Positions 32,278 to 40,084 of a DNA stretch of 64,000 nt are shown one piece after another. Position 1 is the stretch's first letter; each line of letters opens with the position of its first letter. Location of the stretch: contig NZ_JANARS010000009.1 of NCBI RefSeq assembly GCF_024199985.1, forward strand, positions 1-64,000. The letters run 5' to 3'. The position numbers were made by a program, and so were the translations under genes. This stretch comes from Nocardioides pinisoli. Lineage in GTDB: Bacteria; Actinomycetota; Actinomycetes; Propionibacteriales; Nocardioidaceae. The notes under the pieces are model-generated. The model did no database searches and was not told the origin of the DNA. It saw only the letters and a list, made by a program, of their open reading frames with translations.

Positions 32278-32381
32278 TGTCCCGACGGCGTGGGCCGAGG
32301 ACCTGACGGCGCTCTGGACCTGGCACCTGGTGGCCCGCTCACAGGTCTGAAGCCCGGCCGGGCCCGAGCAGACGCCGGGCG

Positions 32382-32807
32382 TCAGCGCAGGTTGAGCCCC
32401 GGCCACTCCGCCGTCGGCCGGGTCGGGATGCCGCTGAGGCGGCGCCGGTAGCGCACGGACGGGCCGAACTCGCCGAGCGCGGCCCACAACCGCTGGTGGG
32501 CGGCCCAGGGGAGGGGGCCTGACGGGCGCGCGTTGCCGTCCGGGCCGAACTCGTGCCAGGCGTCGCCGAAGCCGATCCAGGCCGGTGTCCACCCCGCGGC
32601 GTCGTCCCACGCGCCGCGCCGCTGCTCGACGAGACGCCGGCGCAGCTGGAACTCCATCCGGGCCCCGTCGACCACGACGGGAGCGGTGCGCACCGGCCAC
32701 AGCCACATGTCGTCGGTCATCACCCGCAGCTCGAGGTCCGCCACCACGCTCGGCTCGACCAGCACGGTCGCGACGAGGTGGCGGGGTCCCATGACGGAAA
32801 CGCTCAC
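32382..32807 (-). CDS. Hypothetical protein inside the proteasome locus
   Basis: A 141-aa basic protein with many Trp and Arg residues (for example MTDDMWLWPVRTAP and YRRRLSGIPTRP), no signal peptide and no membrane segment. Its residue pattern looks like a real globular protein rather than a shadow frame. It lies alone on the minus strand between prcA and pafA, converging on the proteasome operon. GTG 32807 is the longest start; ATG 32792 is also plausible. I do not recognise the family, and location alone does not show a role in pupylation. Confidence 0.5.
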   Translation of the reverse strand: MSVSVMGPRHLVATVLVEPSVVADLELRVMTDDMWLWPVRTAPVVVDGARMEFQLRRRLVEQRRGAWDDAAGWTPAWIGFGDAWHEFGPDGNARPSGPLPWAAHQRLWAALGEFGPSVRYRRRLSGIPTRPTAEWPGLNLR

Positions 32808-32941
32808 CCGGGCGAGGTCGGTGCGTCAAGGCCGGGGTCAGGCCCGGCCCACCCCGGGGGCGGGGTCGGGCGGTCGGCACCGAGGTGGCTCGCGGGGCGG
32901 GATTCGGGGCGCGGCGTGGCCCACGACGTGGTCCCCGGACC

Positions 32942-32947
32942 TAGGGT
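32942..32947 (+). promoter_or_regulatory. Leaderless -10 box for pafA
   Basis: TAGGGT starts 12 nt before the pafA ATG at 32954, without any Shine-Dalgarno sequence. Confidence 0.6.
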
Positions 32948-32953
32948 GGGGAC

Positions 32954-34315
32954 ATGGACCGGCGGATCTTCGGCATCGAGAACGAGTACGGCGTCACGTG
33001 CACGTTCAAGGGGCAGCGTCGCCTGAGCCCCGACGAGGTCGCCCGCTACCTCTTCCGCAAGGTCGTCAGCTGGGGCCGCTCGTCCAACGTGTTCCTCCGC
33101 AACGGGGCGCGGCTCTACCTCGACGTCGGCAGCCACCCGGAGTACGCCACCCCGGAGTGCGACGACATCGTCGACCTCGTCACGCACGACAAGGCGGGCG
33201 AGCGCATCCTCGAGGGCCTGCTGCTCGACGCCGAGGCCCGTCTGCACGAGGAGGGCATCGCCGGCGACATCTACCTGTTCAAGAACAACACCGACTCGGC
33301 CGGCAACTCCTACGGCTGCCACGAGAACTACCTGGTCGGCCGAGCGGGGGAGTTCAGCAGGCTCGCCGACATCCTGATCCCGTTCCTGGTGACGCGGCAG
33401 ATCGTCGTCGGCGCGGGCAAGGTCGTGATGACCCCGCGCGGGGCGTCGTACAGCGTGAGCCAGCGCGCCGAGCACATCTGGGAGGGCGTCAGCAGCGCCA
33501 CCACCCGGAGCCGGCCCATCATCAACACCCGCGACGAGCCGCACGCGGACGCCGAGCGGTTCCGCCGGCTGCACGTGATCGTCGGCGACTCCAACATGAG
33601 CGAGACGACGACGTTGCTCAAGGTGGCGTCGTGCGACCTCGTCCTGCGGATGATCGAGGAGGGGGTGGTGATGCGCGACCTCACGATGGAGAACCCGATC
33701 CGCGCCATCCGGGAGATCAGCCACGACCCCACCGGACGCCGCAAGGTCCGCCTGGCCAACGGTCGCGAGGCGAGCGCCCTGGAGATCCAGGCCGAGTACC
33801 TCGCCAAGGCCCGCGACTTCGTCGACCGCCGGCAGATCTCCACCCCGACCATCGAGCGCGCGCTCGACCTGTGGGAGCGCGGCCTCAAGGCCGTCGAGTC
33901 CGACGACCTCGGCCTGGTGGACCGGGAGATCGACTGGGTCATCAAGCTCAAGCTCATCGAGCGCTACCGCGCCAAGCACGGCCTCTCCCTCGGCGACGCC
34001 CGCATCGCGCAGCTCGACCTTGCCTACCACGACATCCACCGCGGTCGCGGCCTCTACTACCTGCTCGAGAAGCGGGGCGCCGTCGCCCGGGTGAGCAGCG
34101 ACCTCAAGATCTTCGAGGCCAAGAGCGTCCCGCCGCAGAACACCCGCGCGCGCCTGCGTGGCGAGTTCATCCGCCGGGCCCAGGAGCGCCGCCGCGACTT
34201 CACCGTCGACTGGGTGCACCTCAAGCTCAACGACCAGGCGCAGCGCACCGTGCTGTGCAAGGACCCCTTCAAGGCCTACGACGAGCGCGTCCAGCGACTC
34301 ATCGACGGCATGTGA
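32954..34315 (+). CDS. pafA: Pup ligase PafA
   Basis: A 453-aa glutamine-synthetase-fold ligase that uses ATP to phosphorylate the Pup C-terminal glutamate and attach it to substrate lysines. The N-terminal [11 protein letters not shown] holds the metal-binding glutamates. [20 protein letters not shown] and [19 protein letters not shown] are conserved family blocks. Shorter than Dop by about 50 residues, as expected. It begins a group with the FKBP-type lipoprotein and the pafBC pair, each with its own spacing. Confidence 0.95.
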   Translation: MDRRIFGIENEYGVTCTFKGQRRLSPDEVARYLFRKVVSWGRSSNVFLRNGARLYLDVGSHPEYATPECDDIVDLVTHDKAGERILEGLLLDAEARLHEEGIAGDIYLFKNNTDSAGNSYGCHENYLVGRAGEFSRLADILIPFLVTRQIVVGAGKVVMTPRGASYSVSQRAEHIWEGVSSATTRSRPIINTRDEPHADAERFRRLHVIVGDSNMSETTTLLKVASCDLVLRMIEEGVVMRDLTMENPIRAIREISHDPTGRRKVRLANGREASALEIQAEYLAKARDFVDRRQISTPTIERALDLWERGLKAVESDDLGLVDREIDWVIKLKLIERYRAKHGLSLGDARIAQLDLAYHDIHRGRGLYYLLEKRGAVARVSSDLKIFEAKSVPPQNTRARLRGEFIRRAQERRRDFTVDWVHLKLNDQAQRTVLCKDPFKAYDERVQRLIDGM

Positions 34316-34383
34316 GCCCGACGCGCACCGGCACGCGCCGGTGTCGAGGCGGTGTCGTGGCGAGGCGGGTGGGGTCTGCTGGA

Positions 34384-34389
34384 TAGGGT
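34384..34389 (+). promoter_or_regulatory. Promoter of the FKBP lipoprotein gene
   Basis: TAGGGT here would start transcription near 34396, leaving about 30 nt of leader before the GTG at 34426. GAACAGG in that leader can act as a ribosome-binding site. Confidence 0.45.
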
Positions 34390-34425
34390 GTCCGGGCAAC
34401 GCCGACCGATCGAACAGGTGAATCC

Positions 34426-35385
34426 GTGTCTCGTGTACGTTCCGCTGCCCTCAGCGGTGTCCTCTCCCTCAGCATGCTCGGACTGGCCGCCTGCGGCTCC
34501 GGGGCCAGCGACGCCGACGAGGGTGGCGCGCCCCTCAGCTCGGTGACCATCGAGGGCGAGCAGGGATCGGAGCCCAAGGTCACCTTCGACGGCCGTCTCG
34601 ACCCCTCGCAGGAGGAGACCGAGATCCTCGTGGAGGGCGACGGCGAGGAGGTCGCCGACGGCGACACCGTCAAGGCCAACTGGTGGATCGGCAACGGCTT
34701 CACCGAGGAGGAGGCGCAGAGCACCTGGACCAAGGACGGCGCGCCGCAGTCGGTCGAGATGTCCGAGGAGGTCCTGCCGTTCCTGCGCGAGGCCGTCATC
34801 GGCAACCAGGTGGGCGACCGGGTCGTGCTCCTCACGAGCGCCGAGGACGCGTTCGGTGAGGGCGGACGACCCGACATCGGCATCGGCAACCGCGACGCCG
34901 TGCTCGCCGTCGTGGACATCCTCGGCCGCTCGGAGACCGTTCCGCCGCTCGACGGCCCCCAGGGCGAGGAGAAGAAGCCCGCGGGCTGGGCTCCCGAGCT
35001 GATCGAGAAGGACGGCGTGATCACCGGCCTCGACTTCAGCACCGCCCACAAGCCGACCGGCAAGCTGATCGCCACCACCCTGGTGAAGGGTGACGGTGCC
35101 AAGGTGAAGTCCGGACAGACCCTGACCGTCGACTACCTCGGCCAGGTCTACAACGCCGACAAGCCCTTCGACGAGTCCTACAGCAAGGAGCCGGCCGAGT
35201 TCCCCATCGGCGTCGGCCAGGTCATCGCCGGCTGGGACGAGCGGCTCGTGGGTCGCACCGTCGGCTCGCGCGTGATCCTGGAGATCCCGCCCGCCCAGGG
35301 CTACGGCGAGCAGGGCAACGAGCAGGCCGGCATCAAGGGCACCGACACGCTGTTCTTCGTCGTCGACATCCTCGCCGCCTCCTGA
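34426..35385 (+). CDS. FKBP-type peptidyl-prolyl isomerase lipoprotein
   Basis: A 319-aa exported lipoprotein: the signal peptide ends in LAAC with C23 as the lipid anchor. Two FKBP-like domains follow. The first (about 60-170) is divergent, while the second (about 205-319) has the classic order VKSGQTLTVDYLGQVY, FPIGVGQVIAGWDERLVG and YGEQGNE. It should catalyse proline isomerisation and help fold proteins on the outer face of the membrane. A lipoprotein FKBP between pafA and pafB is a known arrangement in this group of bacteria. GTG 34426 gives a compact signal peptide. Confidence 0.88.
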   Translation: MSRVRSAALSGVLSLSMLGLAACGSGASDADEGGAPLSSVTIEGEQGSEPKVTFDGRLDPSQEETEILVEGDGEEVADGDTVKANWWIGNGFTEEEAQSTWTKDGAPQSVEMSEEVLPFLREAVIGNQVGDRVVLLTSAEDAFGEGGRPDIGIGNRDAVLAVVDILGRSETVPPLDGPQGEEKKPAGWAPELIEKDGVITGLDFSTAHKPTGKLIATTLVKGDGAKVKSGQTLTVDYLGQVYNADKPFDESYSKEPAEFPIGVGQVIAGWDERLVGRTVGSRVILEIPPAQGYGEQGNEQAGIKGTDTLFFVVDILAAS

Positions 35386-35434
35386 GCCGACCGACGACAC
35401 GCGCGGACCAACCAGGGGAGAGGCGGGGGCCAGC

Positions 35435-36418
35435 ATGGTGCAGCCACGGGCAGAGCGGCTGATGAACCTCCACATCCTGCTGCTCGGCGCCAAGCGTTTC
35501 ATCGGCAAGGACGCGATCCGCGAGGCGTGCTATCCCGAGCACGCCCGCGGACCGGCCGGCGACGAGGCCTTCGAGCGCGCCTTCGAGCGTGACAAGGACG
35601 CGCTGCGGCAGATCGGCGCCGTCATCGAGGTCGGCAGCGCCGACGCCTTCTTCGACGACGAGATCGGCTACCGCATCCCGACCGAGCAGACCTCGCTGCC
35701 CGAGATCCGGTTCGAGTCCGACGAGGCAGCCGTGCTCGGGCTGGCCGCCCAGGTGTGGCAGCAGGCGACCCTCGCCAAGGCGACCGGTCGCGCGCTGGCC
35801 AAGCTCAAGGGCCAGGGCGTCGAGATCGACCCCTCGCGCCTCGAGGTCGTCGCACCGGCCATCACGGCCGACGAGCCGGCCTTCGAGCCGCTGTGGGACG
35901 CCATCAGCAAGCGCCGCCAGGTCAGCTTCCCCTACCAGCGAGCCGACGAGACCCAGCCGACCACCCGTCGCGTCCAGCCGTGGGGCCTCGCCCGCTCCTC
36001 CGGCCGGTGGTACGTCGTCGGCTTCGACGTCGACCGTGGCGCCGAGCGGGTCTTCCGGCTCTCGCGCATCGTCGGCACGGTCCGCCTGACCGGCAAGTCA
36101 GGGGCGTACGACGTCCCGGCCGGAACCGACGTGCGTGAGGTCGCCCGGCGGCTGTCGCCGTCGTACCCCTCGGTCCGGGCGCAGGTCCGGGTCCGTCAGG
36201 GCACCGGCGTGGGTCTGCGACGCCGCGCCGAGTCGGTGACCCCGATCGCGGACCACCCCGGCTGGGACGCGCTCGTCGTCGAGGGCCCCGTCCACGAGCT
36301 GTCCGACGAGGTCCTCACCTACGGCGCCGACGTGGTCGTGGAGGCCCCGCGGTCGCTGCGCGACGACGTCGTCGACCGGCTCCGCGCCGTGGTCGCGGCA
36401 GGGGAGGAGGCGCGGTGA
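35435..36418 (+). CDS. pafB: WYL-domain regulator PafB
   Basis: A 327-aa transcription factor. The N-terminal winged helix region (about 5-110) is followed by a WYL domain (about 150-245), including WGLARSSGRWYVVGFDVDRG, and a C-terminal WCX extension. In mycobacteria PafB and PafC together respond to DNA damage and switch on repair genes by acting with the RNA polymerase; the same role is inferred here. It overlaps pafC by GTGA. Confidence 0.92.
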   Translation: MVQPRAERLMNLHILLLGAKRFIGKDAIREACYPEHARGPAGDEAFERAFERDKDALRQIGAVIEVGSADAFFDDEIGYRIPTEQTSLPEIRFESDEAAVLGLAAQVWQQATLAKATGRALAKLKGQGVEIDPSRLEVVAPAITADEPAFEPLWDAISKRRQVSFPYQRADETQPTTRRVQPWGLARSSGRWYVVGFDVDRGAERVFRLSRIVGTVRLTGKSGAYDVPAGTDVREVARRLSPSYPSVRAQVRVRQGTGVGLRRRAESVTPIADHPGWDALVVEGPVHELSDEVLTYGADVVVEAPRSLRDDVVDRLRAVVAAGEEAR

Positions 36419-37410
36419 GCGCGCAGACCGGCGACACCGCCCCCGACCAGGTGGCACGCCTGCTCGCGCTGGTTCCCTACCTGCTCGCCAGGGGCGAGGT
36501 GCGGCTCGAGGACGCTGCCGCCCACTTCGGCACCGACGCCGACCAGATCGAGCGCGACCTCCGACTGCTCTTCATGACCGGCGTCTCACCGGGCCTGCCC
36601 GGCGACCTCATCGAGGTCGACCTCGAGGCGCTGGAGGGCGACCGGATCATCCGGGTCGACAACGCCGACTACCTCGCCCGCCCCGTGCGCTTCTCGCCCG
36701 CCGAGGCCACCTCGCTCGTGGTGGCGCTGCGGACGATGGTCGACACCGCACCCACGGAGGCCCGCGAGGTCATCGAGCGCACGCTGGCCAAGCTCGAGGA
36801 GGCCGCCGGCCAGGACGGCGAGGGCCTGCTCCGCCTGCACGTGACACCCACGCCGCTCGAGAGCAGCGCCGTCGTGCCGGTGCTGGAGTCCGCGCTCGCC
36901 CACGGGCACCAGGTCGAGATCACTTACCACGTGCCCTCGCGCGACCAGGAGTCGCGCCGCGTCGTCGATCCCCGCGGCCTCGCGCGGGTGGAGGACCTGC
37001 TCTACCTCGACGCCTGGTGCCACACCGCCGGCGGCGACCGCGCCTTCCGCGTGGACCGCATCGTGGCCGCCACGGAGCTCGACAGCCCCGTCGCCGACCC
37101 GGGCGCCCGTGCGCGCGACCTCACCGGCGGCTGGTTCACCGACGCCGAGACCACGACCGTGACCCTGCGCCTGGCGCCGCCGGCGCGCTGGGTGGTCGAG
37201 TACTACCCCGTGACCGGCCAGCGGCCGGGACCCGACGGCACGATCGACGTGGACCTCGAGGTCGCGAGCGAGGAGTGGGTCAAGTCCCTCCTGCTCCGCC
37301 TGGCACCGCACGCCCGGCTGCTCGCCCCCGCCGCCTACGCCGATGCCTTCGTGACCGCCGCGCGGGCGGCGCTCCGCCTCTACGAGGCAGACGGCGTAGA
37401 CTCGCAATGA
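36415..37410 (+). CDS. pafC: WYL-domain regulator PafC
   Basis: A 331-aa partner of PafB with the same plan: an N-terminal HTH region (about 5-75, with LALVPYLLARGEVRLEDAA), a WYL domain (about 165-235, with RGLARVEDLLYLDAWCH) and a WCX domain at the C-terminus. It begins inside the pafB stop (GTGA), so the pair is made in a coupled way. tatA follows after 46 nt. Confidence 0.92.
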   Translation: MSAQTGDTAPDQVARLLALVPYLLARGEVRLEDAAAHFGTDADQIERDLRLLFMTGVSPGLPGDLIEVDLEALEGDRIIRVDNADYLARPVRFSPAEATSLVVALRTMVDTAPTEAREVIERTLAKLEEAAGQDGEGLLRLHVTPTPLESSAVVPVLESALAHGHQVEITYHVPSRDQESRRVVDPRGLARVEDLLYLDAWCHTAGGDRAFRVDRIVAATELDSPVADPGARARDLTGGWFTDAETTTVTLRLAPPARWVVEYYPVTGQRPGPDGTIDVDLEVASEEWVKSLLLRLAPHARLLAPAAYADAFVTAARAALRLYEADGVDSQ

Positions 37411-37456
37411 CCCCCCGGACGCGATCCACCACATCACGAATGACGGAGTGAGCAAC

Positions 37457-37750
37457 ATGATCAACACGATGATCGGCATGCCGCAGGGCCTGGAGTGGCT
37501 CGTGATCCTGGCGATCGTGGTGCTGGTGTTCGGTGCCGCCAAGCTGCCCGACCTCGCCCGCAGCTCCGGCCAGGCGCTGCGCATCTTCAAGACCGAGACC
37601 AAGGGGCTCCGCGACGACGAGAAGGCCGAATCGGAGACGACCGAGGCCCAGCGTGAGATCGAGGCCCGCAACGAGGCCCAGGCCGTCGACCAGCGCACCG
37701 AGACCTCGGGCGAGGTGCTGCGCGAGCGGCGCGACGACACCACCGCCTGA
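37457..37750 (+). CDS. tatA: Sec-independent translocase subunit TatA
   Basis: A 97-aa protein with a single N-terminal membrane helix (EWLVILAIVVLVFGAAKLPDL), the FG hinge, an amphipathic helix (ARSSGQALRIFKTETKGL) and a polar acidic tail. It forms the pore of the twin-arginine system for folded proteins. ATG 37457 is chosen because GGAG lies at 37444-37447; a GTG at 37448 would add three residues. tatC follows after 20 nt. Confidence 0.95.
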   Translation: MINTMIGMPQGLEWLVILAIVVLVFGAAKLPDLARSSGQALRIFKTETKGLRDDEKAESETTEAQREIEARNEAQAVDQRTETSGEVLRERRDDTTA

Positions 37751-37770
37751 TCGACGGAGTTCCGAACAGC

Positions 37771-38607
37771 GTGAGGATCGCCGGTCTCGTCGGCCTGTTC
37801 AAGGGGCCGCCGCAGGACGCCGTGGGTCCGGACGGGCGGATGGCCCTCGCCGACCACTTCCGCGAGTTCCGGGCCCGGCTGCTGCGCTGCCTGCTCGTCT
37901 TCGTCGTGGCGCTGGCCGTCGCGCTGGTGTTCCGGCACTTCCTCCTCGACCTGGTCTACGGGCCCTACGAGGACGCGCGGGCCAAGCTGCCCGAGGGCAC
38001 CACCACCGCCACGACGAGCGGCGCCGGTGCCGGCCTGCTGCTCTGGCTGACCCTGTGCGGGTTCGCCGCCGCCATCGCGACCGCGCCCTACTGGCTCTAC
38101 CAGATCTGGGCGTTCGTGCTGCCCGGGCTCTACGCCCAGGAGCGCAAGATGAGCCGCATCTTCGTGGCCGTGGCCGGACCGCTGTTCCTGGCCGGCATCG
38201 TCCTGGGCTACGTCACGCTCCCGGTCGCGCTGGAGGTGCTCATCGGCTTCAACCCCGAGGGCGTCACCAACCTGATCGACTTCAACGACTACCTGCAGTT
38301 CTTCACCCGCACGCTGTTCGTGTTCGGCCTGGCCTTCAACATCCCCGTCTTCGTGGTCCTGCTCAACTTCGCCGGCGTCGTCAAGGGATCGTCCCTCAAG
38401 GCCTACCGGCCGTGGATCATCATCGGCACCTTCATCTTCGCGGCCGTCGCGACACCGTCGGCCGATCCCTTCTCGATGACCCTCATGGCGGTGCCGATGG
38501 TGGTGCTCTTCTTCGCCTCGGAGGCGATCGCGCGGTTCAACGACCGCCGTCGGGCCCGCCGGGCCCCCAACGCGGGCCTCTCGCCCGACGAGCTGTCCTC
38601 CATCTGA
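37771..38607 (+). CDS. tatC: Sec-independent translocase subunit TatC
   Basis: A 278-aa polytopic protein with six membrane segments that recognises twin-arginine signal peptides. Conserved features include HFREFRARLLRCL at the N-terminal face and the YQIWAFVLPGLYAQERK loop. A 27-residue cytoplasmic lead precedes the first helix. GTG start, after tatA in one transcription unit. tatB is not adjacent; it is often encoded elsewhere in actinobacteria. Confidence 0.95.
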   Translation: MRIAGLVGLFKGPPQDAVGPDGRMALADHFREFRARLLRCLLVFVVALAVALVFRHFLLDLVYGPYEDARAKLPEGTTTATTSGAGAGLLLWLTLCGFAAAIATAPYWLYQIWAFVLPGLYAQERKMSRIFVAVAGPLFLAGIVLGYVTLPVALEVLIGFNPEGVTNLIDFNDYLQFFTRTLFVFGLAFNIPVFVVLLNFAGVVKGSSLKAYRPWIIIGTFIFAAVATPSADPFSMTLMAVPMVVLFFASEAIARFNDRRRARRAPNAGLSPDELSSI

Positions 38608-38653
38608 CGTCGGCCCTGGGTCGGCCATGGTCCCGCTCTGACAGGGTGGACCC

Positions 38654-39073
38654 ATGCAGGCCACGATCACCGACATCGACCCGTTCGACCTGCCCGAGTG
38701 GCTCGGCACCGGCGACGTCGTCTGGCGCGCCGACGCCGGCCTGCAGACCGGCCACCTCGTCCGCGGGCGGCTGACCGCCGGCACGACGCCCGCCGATGCG
38801 TCGTACCCGGAGGGTGCGGGGGAGATCGTGTGCGACCTCCTCGCCGTCGACGAGGCCTACCCCGCCCCCGTCGTCGACGACGCGACCCGGCTGCGGGTTC
38901 ACCAGGCCTGGCGGCACGGCCAGGTCGTGATCGGTGAGCACGGCTCGCGGATGGTCCTCGCCGTCCCGGGGACCCGCTTCGGCCCCGAGCTGGTCCTGGA
39001 GGCCCTCAGTCGGCTGGCACGCGCGGTGGGCGCCCGCGCCGAGCGGTACGCCGCCCTGCTGCGGCTGGGCTGA
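38654..39073 (+). CDS. Conserved-looking soluble protein, unknown
   Basis: A 139-aa acidic protein: MQATITDIDPFDLPEWLG, then a beta-rich region with two Trp residues and a C-terminal helical part ending RAVGARAERYAALLRLG. No signal peptide or membrane segment. It sits 46 nt after tatC and before the lipid kinase. I do not recognise the family; its fold and balanced composition support it as a gene. Confidence 0.6.
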   Translation: MQATITDIDPFDLPEWLGTGDVVWRADAGLQTGHLVRGRLTAGTTPADASYPEGAGEIVCDLLAVDEAYPAPVVDDATRLRVHQAWRHGQVVIGEHGSRMVLAVPGTRFGPELVLEALSRLARAVGARAERYAALLRLG

Positions 39074-39080
39074 CCACCGC

Positions 39081-39138
39081 GACTCCCGACGCGACTCCCG
39101 ACGCGACTCCCGACGCGACTCCGACGCGACTCCGACGA
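39081..39138 (+). repeat. Short tandem repeat before the lipid kinase
   Basis: GACTCCCGACGC is repeated three times in a row (39081-39116) and followed by two 11-bp versions with one C lost (39117-39138). It fills the gap between the 139-aa gene and the kinase promoter. Likely a slippage-prone microsatellite. Confidence 0.85.
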
Positions 39139-39166
39139 CTCGGACACCACCGTCGGCGCCGGAGGA

Positions 39167-39172
39167 TAGGGT
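39167..39172 (+). promoter_or_regulatory. Leaderless -10 box for the lipid kinase
   Basis: TAGGGT starts 12 nt before the ATG at 39179, directly downstream of the tandem repeat, so copy-number change could alter the -35 region. Confidence 0.55.
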
Positions 39173-39178
39173 CGCGCC

Positions 39179-40084
39179 ATGCACGACCCGGCATGGCCCG
39201 ACCGCCACGTGCGGGGGCGCGAGATCGCCCTGCTGACCAATCCCACCTCGGGCGGTGGCCGGGGAGCTCGCTACCGTGACGCCGCCCTGGCCCGGCTGCG
39301 CGAGAGCGGCTTCGTGGTCCGCAACCTGCAGGGTCGAGACGCCGACGAGGCGGCCGACCTGGCCCGGGGGTGCGTCGCCGACGGGGTCGAGGCCCTCGTG
39401 CTGTGCGGCGGCGACGGGCTGGTCCACCTCGGCGTGCAGGCCGTCGCCGGCACCGGCACGCCCCTCGGCCTCATCCCCAGCGGCACCGGTAACGACGTCG
39501 CCCGCTACCTCGGCCTCCCGCGCACCGACCCGGTCGCGGCCGCCGACCGGATCATCGCCTCGCGGCGACGCACGATCGACCTCGCCCGCAGCGGTGAGCG
39601 GTGGTTCGTCACCGTGCTGGCAGCGGGGTTCGACGCGATCGTCAACGAGCGCGCCAACGCGATGACGTGGCCCCGCGGCCAGATGCGCTACAACCTCGCC
39701 ACGCTCGCGGAGCTGCGGACGTTCCACCCGATCCCCTACGTGCTCCAGCTCGACGACGAGACGATGGAGCGCGAGGCCATGCTCGTGGCCGTGGGCAACG
39801 GGCCGTCCTTCGGCGGAGGGCTGCGCATCACGGAGGGCGCCTTGCTCGACGATGGTTTGCTCGACGTCGTGGTCATCACCCGCATGAGCAAGTCCAAGCT
39901 GGTCCGCTCCTACCCGCGACTGTTCACCGGGAGGATCGACGGTGTCGCGGAGTACGTCCACCGCCGGGTCCGTACGGTGACGGTGGCGGCGCCCGGCATC
40001 GTGACCTACGCCGACGGCGAGCGCTTCGGTCCGCTTCCCCTGACGATCGAGTGCGTCCCCGGCGCGCTGGAGGTCATCGCATGA
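39179..40084 (+). CDS. Diacylglycerol-kinase-type lipid kinase
   Basis: A 301-aa soluble or peripheral kinase of the DagK/YegS group. The N-terminal domain has the nucleotide-binding signatures IALLTNPTSGGG, GGDGLVHLGVQAVAG and LIPSGTGNDVARYLGLP. The C-terminal beta-sandwich binds the lipid. It phosphorylates diacylglycerol or a related lipid, probably in phospholipid turnover. It overlaps the helicase gene by ATGA. Confidence 0.9.
   Translation: MHDPAWPDRHVRGREIALLTNPTSGGGRGARYRDAALARLRESGFVVRNLQGRDADEAADLARGCVADGVEALVLCGGDGLVHLGVQAVAGTGTPLGLIPSGTGNDVARYLGLPRTDPVAAADRIIASRRRTIDLARSGERWFVTVLAAGFDAIVNERANAMTWPRGQMRYNLATLAELRTFHPIPYVLQLDDETMEREAMLVAVGNGPSFGGGLRITEGALLDDGLLDVVVITRMSKSKLVRSYPRLFTGRIDGVAEYVHRRVRTVTVAAPGIVTYADGERFGPLPLTIECVPGALEVIA

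Noticed and set aside
39081..39138. CRISPR-like array
   Set aside because: The units are contiguous 11-12 bp repeats without spacers; it is a microsatellite.
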